This document shows positions 34,111-43,558 of a stretch of 64,000 bases of DNA, piece after piece. The stretch spans positions 6,220,001 to 6,284,000 of the forward strand of contig WPIO01000013.1 of assembly GCA_009760855.2 (NCBI GenBank). The letters are read 5' to 3'. This DNA is from Cristatella mucedo. Taxonomy: Eukaryota; Bryozoa; Phylactolaemata; Cristatellidae. The position numbers and the translations under genes were made by a program. Numbering within the stretch: the stretch's first letter is position 1; each line of letters begins with the position of its first letter. Below the pieces are notes generated by a model, which was given only the letters and a program-made list of their open reading frames with translations, searched no databases and had not been told where the DNA came from.

Positions 34111-35819
34111 CGCGACCTTTGACCTCTACGTTGCGACATCTCCCACTGAGATGGCTCCGGAACAAATGTACTTGCTTTCAGTACGTATTTTTCTATAAAC
34201 AATTACTATGAAGGCAAATATGGCTGAACAAACAGCCAAATGACACTACTACGCTAGCCCAGAGGACTGCAAAGGCGATATCACTTTTATGAATCTCATT
34301 GAATGCAAGTGCTCTGAGTGTAGTGAGCTACCAGACCGCGAAGTGCGAATCCTGCAACAAGCTTTATTTTCCACTAAAAAGCAGGAGTTATAACCGCAGA
34401 GGCTTTTATAAAAAATTATGTTCAAATGACCTTTCGAATGTGACTGTCGCGAGATTGACATGCAGCTTCCAGCTAGCCTCTTCCGGTACTTCTGACAATG
34501 CTAGCTGACTGCTTAGCTGACCTGTTGTCTTGCTCAGTCTTCCTAAACAGAAGAGCCTCCCATTTGGTCTGCACTAATAAAAAATCTGCACTATAGTAAA
34601 AATTCTTTTTTTAAATCAAAATACAAAAATGTACATCGGCAGGAGCAAATTTTTGAATGGCCTCCTCACGTCCCCGCCCCTCCCGAGTCGCTCTACTCGG
34701 CCACTTCGAAGCTCGCTTCTCAGTTTCTCCAAAATTATGCTTAATTTAAATTCAAATTAATTAGGTTGCGAATCCTGCGTGTCGCCTAGCAAGCAGGCTC
34801 TATTTATGATGGAACGCCTATGGGGATAACGGAACGCTAAGAGAAACACGTGAACAACGGCCCATGCCGTAATGATAAGTAAGTTGGAAGGAGGCGTTTC
34901 TGCAAGCTGGCTTTTTTCCGGTATGACACAGCAGCAATAGTACTCTAAGGGCGTCTGAGTTAAGCCAGCCAAATAATGACTTCCGAACTGACATTTGCGG
35001 CTCCTGAATTATACTGACTAGAAACGGATTAAGTGATAATCCGCGGTTAGGCGGTATGCAAGCGTAAGTCATATAATGAGCAGGATCGGAGCTGTAGGCA
35101 TTGCGCCAGGCGGGAGTTGCGCACCCCCCCCCCCCGAGGCGCTGCACCTACCGGTTGGTAGTTAGGTTGTGCCACTGTGTGAGCCGCACGCGAGCTGTTG
35201 CACGCCGCGGCCGATGCACGATGCCTGCACGATGTCTGTAAGCCTCCGTCGCTGTCGAATACAGTTATCTGTGCTATGAATATGTACACGCTATCGTAAT
35301 GCTTAAGGTTAAGAAAATACTGAGAAGATTGGCCCAAAAACCAAACGTTTTTTAGGATATATTTAAAAAGATCGACATCTTTTAAAGAAATCTGAAGTGT
35401 TGGCGATTTCCACATAAAAGAAAATCAATAAAAATAAAAATGCCAACCGTGTCTAACATGTGTAATCATGTCTAACATGATGTAATCATGATTCAACGAC
35501 TCTACGAATAAAGCATTTACCGACCTCTGCAGCGCATGTGACTTGTGCCCCAACTTGTTAACCTTGGTATATCAAAGTACTTGTTTGCAGCTGGTTGAAG
35601 TACATGCTTGCGACTTTTAAACAACTTCATTTATAATGTAGCTTTTTTGTGCCTTGCAAATTCTATAACTCGGTCAATACTTGACGGATCACTGTGAAAT
35701 TTAATTTGTGAGTTTAGCTTTGCATTTACTCAATGGCCTGAGTTCATTTCTTATTTTGGCTGGACAATTTTTTTCTATAGCTGCGAGTAATGCGTTACAA
35801 AGTCTTGACTTCACACACC
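34111..35819. other. No gene recognised
   Basis: Short open frames only. A C10 run lies at 35125-35136. Confidence 0.5.
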
Positions 35820-36018
35820 ATGGTCCAACTTGGATTTAGTATCCCTGTCTAAGCAGTCCCGAGTTTTTGCAATGTCGCGCAGCTGCAAGTGGGCAGACTT
35901 AACTTTGACGCTAGTGCAGTCGTCTAGTGAACGGTCAGTTTAGAACTGGGATACCAAGATTTCGAGCAAATCTCGCAGGAGATATACTGGCCGAGCCCAC
36001 TTTGAGGGTCAGGGAGAT
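35820..36018 (-). mobile_element. Family B-like fragment
   Basis: Minus-strand sequence matches the [11 protein letters not shown] to LTLKIGS part of family B (compare 6540-6715): TTGGATTTAGTATCCCTGTC, TTTTGCAATGTCGCGCAGCT and GAGCCCACTTTGAGGGTCAG. It is short and decayed, and it abuts the GC-rich promoter block. Confidence 0.55.
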
Positions 36019-36645
36019 TGACAAACTCGCGCCGCGCTCGCACGAACGCCAGCAGTGGAGGAGCAGCGCTTTTTGCCGAAGCCACGCTTAGGAAAACCTC
36101 GGAAAACGCACAAGGGAGATAATGCCGCAACGAGATAAACGCCCGTCGGGCTGCGGCGAGATGCGCATCGGATGGACTCGTGAATGCCAATGCTCGTAAC
36201 GATAAATTTCACTCTCTACAGTCGCCTCTCAGATTTACGGCTCTGCACGGGCAGCCCGATCGGCTGACGCGTTTGGTGACACTTCCCGCCATGTTGACGC
36301 GGCTGACCAAGCGGCTGCAGCTTACCGATCGCGATCGCCGCCGCCGCCGCCGCCGCCGCCGTCGCTCGGCACTCACTGAGGTCAGGATTGTTAGCGAAGC
36401 GGCGGCAGCGAGAGAGTTGGTGCACTCACTAGCGCCAGGCGGCCGACGCCTGGCGGCAGTCAGGCGCGAACGCAGGCAGTCGGTCGCCCGCCGAGCGGCG
36501 TGGCAAAATATCCAACTATTAATTAAATGAGTAATAAAATTAACACGAAAATGAAATTAATTTAAAAATTAATATTAAAAAAGTAATACAAATAAATTTA
36601 AATTAAAATATTAAGCCAATGCTAAAACCTCTATACGACCGTGGA

Positions 36646-36698
36646 GCCGAGCCACGCCGAGCGACGTGGCAAAACGGCACCGCTCAGCGTGGCTCGGC
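36646..36698 (+). repeat. 18-bp inverted repeat with 17-bp loop
   Basis: GCCGAGCCACGCCGAGCG and CGCTCAGCGTGGCTCGGC pair at 17 of 18 positions, upstream of the HSPA12 TATA-like box. Confidence 0.8.
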
Positions 36699-37045
36699 TA
36701 CGCGTTCAGATAACGCACGCCGAAGCAACGACATTCCGCGGTTTCGTGCATCGCGCGCGCATTGCATCTCTTCAGCAGTCGCCGCCGCCGCGGCATTGGG
36801 CGTGCGGCCGCGGCATTGGGCGCGCCGCCGCGGCCGCGAGCGGGAAGCGAGCGAGGCCCGCGCGTGGCCGGCAGATGCGCCGATTCGCTCGAGCGCGGAG
36901 CGCCCTCGCGCGCGCACACAGACGCTGCCATTGTGGTCTGGCGAGACTCGCCGCGCCGCGCCGCCGCCGCCGCCGGACAGAGGCGGCGGCGGCCGAGTGC
37001 GGCTTTCCGTCGGCGGCGGAGGAGGCAGAGCGGCCGATGGGCGAC

Positions 37046-37053
37046 TATAAGAG
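37046..37053 (+). promoter_or_regulatory. TATA-like box
   Basis: TATAAGAG stands out inside GC-rich DNA about 540 bp upstream of a consensus splice donor and 1.5 kb upstream of the first confident coding ATG. The position suits transcription of the HSPA12-type gene, but no transcript evidence is available. Confidence 0.45.
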
Positions 37054-37075
37054 GCCCGCCTCAGGCACCGCTGCC

Positions 37076-37585
37076 GCCTCGAGTCGAGACGACCGGCAGC
37101 GGCGCTCAGACGCTTCGGCGCGGGACACTAATTGCCTACGTCAGCGAGGGCGCTTATGCTGTCAACCTTTGGTAAACCGAGCCGGCCGCCGGCGGCGGCC
37201 GCGACGGCGGCCCTGCGGCGGCCGCGGCGCGCTGCTGCGCAGCAGTGCGGCGCTCTCAGGATCAGTCGAGTACCGTCGGTCGAGCCGGACGGACAGCTCC
37301 GGTCGACGGCGGCGGAGGCTACTGCTGCTGCTGCTGCTGCTGCTGTGGTGTCCGCAGGAATGCCCGACCGCGCCGCCGCCGCCGCGCTGGACGCGCTTCG
37401 CGGCTGCGGCGAGAGCTGCGCGGACGGAGAGCTTGCGGAGCCTAATGCCAATAAGAAACAGGTGCCCGAGCGGGGCAGGCGTGCCGGCGGAGCGCGCCGC
37501 CGGCCTGCGGTGCTTGACTTGCGCCCGCTCGACCCGCGGCTGCGGCCGACGAGCAGCGACGTCACTCCAGCAATTCGCCAGACAC
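37076..37585 (+). other. Candidate 5' exon (leader, possibly coding)
   Basis: The exon is bounded by the inferred start site downstream of the TATA box and by a consensus donor, ACAC|GTAAGT, at 37586. An open frame starts after the TAA at 37129, has its first ATG at 37156 (weak context, C at -3), and runs open to the donor. It leaves one base at the donor; spliced to the acceptor at 38527 it would enter the HSPA12 frame exactly. The encoded peptide is Ala/Arg-rich and low in complexity, so it may simply be an untranslated GC-rich leader that is open by chance. Confidence 0.35.
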
Positions 37586-37680
37586 GTAAGTGCTGCGCTA
37601 GCGCCGCAGAACGCGTCGCGGTCGCCGCGACCGGGTCTGCTTCGAGACGCTTTTACCATGAAATCATCATGCCACTCTCC

Positions 37681-37733
<53 letters not shown>

Positions 37734-38527
37734 ACGCACACTTTCCTTCCCTCTCTTGCATCTCTGACGCTCTCTCTCCCGCTGTTGCGAGCACGGTGTT
37801 TTAATCGACAGCCAACGACGACGGCGCTCGCTTCGGTGAGAGCTTCCGGTGGCTTAGAATCGACAGTATTTAGCTTATAGTCCGGTCGGCCAGTAAAAGC
37901 CATTTTACCATTTTGCCTTTGCACGTTTGCGTTCTTTCTTGGGGGCGCTCACTTTTGTCTAATACCTCGCGCCACCAAGCGCCGCAGGTGGAAGTCACTT
38001 CCTCCGCAAACTTTCAGGCGGGTCGGGCGGTCGCCGCCAGAGCGAGCGAGGTGCGCAATGGCGACTCTTCAGAGCCGCTAGTCGACGCCGCCCGTGCACG
38101 TCGCACAAGAGAGACGGTCCGTCGCTCTTGTGCCGAAGGCGGGTCGTTCGCAAGAGACGCCCCACTCGCCTGGCCTCTGGTGGCGTCGCGCGCGACCGAC
38201 CGCTTTCGCATGACCGCTGCTGCCCCCCCTCCACGATGATGCCCCTCCCCCTCCACGCCATTTCGTCGGAAAAGAAATAGCGTCTGCCGCCGGCGACGCA
38301 ATACGTCTCGCGTAGCGACCGCCCTCGGCGCTCGGCTTAACCGCGTCGCGGTGCAACGGTGAAACTACCCGAGCACGCACGACATCCACGAGCTCGCGCC
38401 GTGGGCGGCGGCGGCGGCCGGCGCACCCGTTTGCATCGCTAGCTAACCCTGCGAACTCGGCTGAGCGCCGACGAGGCGGTAGGCAGGCGCGCAGACGCTC
38501 GCACTATTATTTATCCGTTTTTCGCAG
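37586..38527 (+). other. Candidate first intron (942 bp)
   Basis: The donor GTAAGT at 37586 is a full consensus. The acceptor, TTTATCCGTTTTTCGCAG ending at 38527, has a pyrimidine tract and is the best acceptor upstream of the ATG at 38584. The intron contains a (CT)n(CA)n run at 37677-37738. Both sites are seen directly; their joint use is inferred. Confidence 0.45.
37677..37738 (+). repeat. (CT)n(CA)n microsatellite
   Basis: A CT run followed by about 21 CA units, within the candidate first HSPA12 intron. Confidence 0.95.
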
Positions 38528-38583
38528 ACGATCGCAGCATCTCTAGCATCGCGCCCCAATCGGCGGCGAGTAATTGCCGCGCG

Positions 38584-39627
38584 ATGGACGGCCATAGCGA
38601 CGACGCGCGCAGCGCAGATCCCAATCTCACTCCGCCGGCTGGAGCGGCGCGGCTGGAGACCCGTCGTCCTCGCACTCTGCGCGTCTCGCCGCCGCCGCCG
38701 CCGCCGCCGCCACCGCCGCCGACCATCGAGTTTCCGCCACCGCCGGCCGTCCCTCCTCCTCCTCGTGCTCCGGACGTGGGCGACGCCGCCGCCGCGTCGC
38801 TGCGGAGGCCGCCGCCGGTGGCCGAGGAGTGCAGCTGCAGCGACGACGGCGACTGCGACGACGAAATGGAGGATGACGCTGAATGTTACGAGACGGCGAG
38901 CGAGGCTCGCGGCGGCGGCGGTGGTGGCGCCGGTGGCTCCTTCCAGAACGTGTCCGGCGGCGGTCCGGATAGCGGCAGCGGTGCTGCAGGTGACGCGGCC
39001 GGCGACCTCGCTAGAGCTCCGCCGGATGCGAGCGACTGCCGCGCCGCGCCGGACCTGCGCGACACGCAGCAGCGTCGCCCGCCTTCGGCGCACGGCGGCG
39101 ACGGCGACGACGCCGACGCCGCCTCTTCTGCGACCAGCCCTCTGTCGCCGAGCACGGCGGTGGCGCTGTACACGCTCCGCAGTCCGACGTCGACGGCCGA
39201 CAGCACGCCGACCGACGTGCGCGCCCTCTGCGGCGACGACTGCTCGCAGCCTCGCAGCCTCGACCTCGCGTCCGTCGACTCGGGCACTGGCTCCGCCGAT
39301 CCCGGCATGCAGAGGCCGCCGCCGCCGCCGACGTCGACTGCGGCTGCGGCGGCGGTCGTGGTGGCGATCGACTTCGGCACGGCGTTTAGCGGCTACGCTT
39401 ACAGCTTCGTCGCGAATCCGAGTCGTGTTCGCGTCATGAGAAAGTGGGACGGAGGCGACCCGGGCGTGCCCAACCAAAAGATACCCACGTGCCTCTTGCT
39501 GAAGCCCGACGGCGAGTTCCATTCGTTCGGCTACTACGCCCGGGACTACTTCAGCAATCTCGACGTCGAGGACGCCAAGCGCTGGTGCTTCTTTGACAAG
39601 TTCAAAATGGTGCTGCACGGAAAGTCG
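38584..39627 (+). CDS. HSPA12: HSPA12-like protein, first coding exon
   Basis: The exon encodes 348 residues. The ATG at 38584 has good context (G at -3 and +4); the frame is open upstream to the acceptor at 38527, so a longer N-terminus is possible. Residues 1-259 are low-complexity: an 11-proline run at 36-46 with further Pro-rich stretches to about 62, a Cys/acidic cluster at 81-102, a Gly-rich stretch at 110-118, then Ala/Asp/Ser-rich sequence. The conserved domain starts at about residue 258 with [18 protein letters not shown], the phosphate-1 loop of the Hsp70/actin ATPase fold (DFGT at 263-266), and continues through [20 protein letters not shown] and the [10 protein letters not shown] segment typical of HSPA12. 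It ends at a GTACGT donor in phase 0. The domain is certain; the start codon is less so. Confidence 0.88.
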
Positions 39628-40609
39628 GTACGTGAAGGACCCGCTTCTCGCCGAGCGAGCTCGCCAGCGCCGCCGCGAGAACGACGACGCCTGCCGCCGC
39701 TGCTGCTTCGCAGCGACGCGAGGTCACAAAAGGTCGAGGCCACCGCGGGCGCCCTTTACCCAAATCTCTTCTTTCCTCTGTCTCCTCCCATTCCCTCCCC
39801 CACCCCGTAAGCTGACGCGATTCGCAATAGCCCCTGGCCGTTTGCCTCTCTGCGCTTGCGAATGCGTGCAAGCTGGCGACCGGCCGGCCTCTGTCAATGA
39901 GGTGAGCGGCAGGGTAGGCGCACATTTGCTGCTCCGCGGACGCGCTGGCTGTAGGCGCTTAATCCTCGCTTAAGAAAACAGCGATCGGATCGGCCTAGGC
40001 GGGCTCGCAGCCCAGGCACTGCCCCCGCGCGGAGCACCTGCGGAGCACCCTGCACTGCACCCGGAGTGCCCGGCTGCCAACTGCGTCCCCGCGAGTTTGG
40101 ATATCGCGCCTCCGCGTCTTCGGGCGAGGCGACGTATTGTTGGCTGGCTGTCTTGCGGTTGTCTCCGGAGCGTTTATGCACGAGATCGTCTCCACCTACA
40201 CAAGTGGCCGAGCGAAACCCGAGCGGCCGCCCAGCTCTCATGCGGCGGCCGCCCGTTGCTGCCGGCGGCGCAGGTGCAAAGCCGATGCTTTCTGTCCCTT
40301 CTCCACATTCTCGACGGGAATCCGATCCGCGGCGAACCGCTGTTGTCTCTGCTGGCTGGCTCGCTCGTGCCACTGCTGTTTTCTCTCAAGTCTTCGCGCA
40401 TTGATCTGCATGCATCCTCCTCCCGCGAGGTGATTCGCGTCCGCCCAGAAAGAAGTGCGAAGCACACGCCTTTTCGCGGTGCTGCGCACACGCATCTGAC
40501 GCGCACGACGTAGCCGGTTCTTGACCAGCCCGAAGTGATAGGCAGAGGCAGACGAGGCGTGTTCCCAACTGCCTCGTCTGCCTCGTCGGCACTGCCTGTG
40601 AGACGCGAT

Positions 40610-40832
<223 letters not shown>

Positions 40833-41269
40833 GGCCGCCGAAGTCACGCAGCGCTGGCAGCTTATTCAATTAGCGCCAGGCAAGCGGCGTGCGAGAGCGG
40901 CATGCGAGGAACGCCCATCAGTTGGACGCCCCGCTGAGTGCGAGCAAACGAAGCCGGCTGCTACTTGGGCTGCCAGCTCGCCACCAGCAGCAGCAGCGCT
41001 CGGCCTATTGCGCGCCCGAGTGTTGCTGCACGTCGGTTGTTGGGCGGATGGTTGATTGATTGACTGGTCGCTAACGCCCTCGCGCGGGCGTCGACGACCC
41101 ATGCGTAAGTCTCAAAAGCCAAGGTACAGTCTGTCCCAAATACCAACGTCTGCAGTTGAAGGGCAGCTTTTCGCCGTCGTTTTTCCAGTTAAACGGCGAG
41201 CCAATGTCGAATGCGGCTTACGATGGCCGCTACGTTACGGAGTGCCCGTAAAGGGCGGGTTTACTCGGG

Positions 41270-41825
41270 AGTCTTGCTTCCTACCTGCTTCCTACCTTCC
41301 ACGGTCTTACTGCGGGCGTAATTTTTGTGTGAGGTTTTACGACAGTCTTGATCTAAGTCTTGCTTCCACCTCGCTCCGCCCACTGAGCGTTGATGGAAAA
41401 GTTACTTTGGTTAGGTAGGTAGGAAATGGCCCTCCGAGATGCACCTCTCTACGGCCACGCTGCGTTAACGCAATCACCGGCAGAATGAAACTTGCCCGCT
41501 ATAGCCTTTACCGCTCGCCGCTTCATAACATTATTTTGTACACCGATCTCAGAGTGTCGATCCCATGTCAGGTACTCGCGCTGAACGCATCGATAATTTC
41601 GCCGGTCAAGTCGTCAGTCATTTCTTTCAAAGCAATGAAGAAGGCGTGGGCCCGAACGGCGCCTATGATTGGTCGCTTGCTGAGTCTCGGCCGAAGAAGT
41701 AGAACCGGGTTTGTCTGCTGAGTCTTCGTTGAGTCTTCCCTGAGTCTCGGACCGCCCCTCTCCCCATATCGGTGACCTATATACCGAAGATTCGAGTAGG
41801 TAGGAAGCAGATAGGAAGCAAGACT
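41270..41825. repeat. 28-bp inverted repeats bounding a 556-bp segment
   Basis: AGTCTTGCTTCCTACCTGCT TCCTACCT at 41270-41297 is the reverse complement of 41798-41825 with one mismatch. The layout is that of a small non-autonomous DNA transposon, but no clear target duplication or transposase is seen. Confidence 0.5.
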
Positions 41826-42518
41826 CGCCGTGTAGTGCCGCTCCAGGCTTTGAGCTACCCCGGCGTCGGACGCGGCGACAAACTGCCAATAGAAGAGCTC
41901 GACCGGTAGCGACTTGCGAATCTGCCTGCCCGGTGGCTAAGCGTCGAGCTGTCCTCTCAAGAAAACGCGACTCGCCACAAGGCCTCGACCATCAGCGACA
42001 AGGTTGACAGCACGATTAAAACAAAACCAACAAGGAATGGTGTCCGAGTTTTGAATCGTGAGTCCTAAGGCGGCACGCTTTCTCCTGCTGCCTCTGGGGT
42101 CTCTCAGCCTCTAGGGTCTTGCAGCAGGATTAGTAGCTGCAGCTCTCACCGTTCTGTGTTACATAGCAAGCATGTGCAATGGAAAACTACTTGATGTTGC
42201 ATCTCGAAGATACGTCAATTTTGTACTCGACCTTCTCATTGATTGGGGATTATTATTTACTTAAACCAAAAATGCATTGAAAAAAGCATCGTTTGATTAG
42301 CTAAGGTTCCGAAGAGGCAAAGCCGACTAGAAACTGCCAAAGTTGACGCTCTGTCAAGGGCATTCAACGATGGCTGGTTCTCACTAACAGGCGATGTGCA
42401 CAGACTGCTTCGTAGGGCTTGCAGACTCGAACAGAAACCTTCACCCTGCGGCAGTGGCGAGCAGTGGCAATAGTAGGTCTACGAGCCAAGGTCAAAGAGC
42501 GAGAGACGGCGATCAAAT

Positions 42519-42583
42519 GTAAAGCGCCTAGAAAGAGATTGAGTACTCTGAGGGCGCTTTATCAAGTGTATTATTATTATTAT
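42519..42583 (+). mobile_element. Family B 3' hairpin tail fragment
   Basis: Only the last 65 bp are present: AAGCGCCTAGAAAGAGATTG, the hairpin closing arm and a short (ATT)n tail. This is extreme 5' truncation, typical of aborted target-primed reverse transcription. Confidence 0.8.
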
Positions 42584-42714
42584 AAGCAAAACAATCAAAT
42601 ACCTAGGGTGACATATGGAATAAGGATATAAGTATTATTAACATTATAGGTAATCGACGGTAGTCATGGCTTGCCAAGAATAGGTGAGAGCCATTGAGAC
42701 ATAGAGATAGATAG

Positions 42715-42988
42715 ACAGAACTTAAAAACGCACCTATTTATCGCAGCATTTAGTGGGTTTCTGTTATTAGTCCTTCATGTACTTATGCGTGCTGACACTG
42801 TGCATGCTGCCACTAACCACATTTGCATGCTGACCCTGTGCATGTCATCCCTATCTATGTTATTCATGTTTATCAAGCATGATACCACTCACCATTCGAT
42901 CGCGTTTTCTTTGCAGCAAATGTAAAGCGCCTAGACAGAGATTGAGTTCTCTGAGGGCGCTTTATCAAGTGTATTATTATTATTATTG
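42715..42988 (+). mobile_element. Family B 3' UTR and tail fragment
   Basis: Starts in the last codons of the ORF (AACTTAAAAACGCACCTATT), followed by the 3' UTR (GCTGACACTGTGCATGCTGC), hairpin and (ATT)n. The decamer array at 43003 begins directly after the tail. Confidence 0.8.
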
Positions 42989-43002
42989 AGAGAGAGTGCG
43001 AG

Positions 43003-43471
43003 AGACAGACAGAGACAGAGACAGACAGAGACAGACAGAGACAGACAGAGACAGACAGAGACAGACAGAGACAGACAGAGACAGACAGAGACAGACAGAG
43101 ACAGACAGAGAGAGACAGAGACAGACAGAGACAGACAGAGACAGACAGAGACAGACAGAGACAGACAGAGACAGACAGAGACAGACAGAGACAGACAGAG
43201 ACAGACAGAGACAGACAGAGACAGAGACAGAGACAGACAGAGACAGACAGAGACAGAGAGAGACAGACAGAGAGAGACAGAGACAGACAGAGACAGACAG
43301 AGACAGACAGAGACAGACAGAGACAGACAGAGACAGACAGAGACAGACAGAGACAGACAGAGACAGACAGAGACAGACAGAGACAGACAGAGACAGACAG
43401 AGACAGACAGAGACAGACAGAGACAGACAGAGACAGACAGAGACAGACAGAGACAGACAGAGACAGACAGA
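43003..43471 (+). repeat. (ACAGACAGAG)n decamer array
   Basis: About 47 units of a 10-bp repeat with few interruptions. It starts directly after an L2 (ATT)n tail and is followed by an (AG)n-rich stretch to 43557. Long open frames on both strands here are repeat artefacts. Confidence 0.95.
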
Positions 43472-43499
43472 CGGATGGACAGAGCGGTAGAAAGAGAGC

Positions 43500-43508
43500 G
43501 ATAGAGAA

Positions 43509-43557
<49 letters not shown>
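43500..43557 (+). repeat. (AG)n-rich tract
   Basis: AG dinucleotides with AAAG interruptions, following the decamer array. Confidence 0.9.

Positions 43558-43558
<1 letters not shown>

Larger units (their letters stand above)
36330..37075 (+). promoter_or_regulatory. CpG-rich promoter region of the HSPA12-type gene
   Basis: GC content and CpG frequency rise sharply from about 36300, with a CGC-triplet run at 36336-36365, and stay high to about 39800, in contrast to the AT-richer flanks. A TATA-like box TATAAGAG lies at 37046-37053, which would place a start site near 37075-37080. Upstream is an abrupt AT-rich block (36510-36620) and an 18-bp inverted repeat (36646-36663 against 36681-36698). 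No perfect heat-shock element was seen by eye. The promoter role is inferred from composition, the TATA box and the downstream splice sites. Confidence 0.5.

Noticed and set aside
36641-37804. 387-codon plus-strand open frame and overlapping frames in the promoter block
   Set aside because: The DNA is so GC-rich that stops are rare in all frames. The translation is Arg/Ala/Pro/Leu low-complexity, crosses the TATA box, a splice donor and a (CA)n repeat, and its overlapping rivals on both strands are equally long.
38443-39618. 391-codon minus-strand open frame
   Set aside because: It is antisense to the confirmed HSPA12 exon and consists of Arg/Ala/Val-rich sequence expected from the reverse complement of GC-rich codons.
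43003-43471. CRISPR-like array
   Set aside because: The repeat is a continuous 10-bp tandem with no spacers, in an animal intron.
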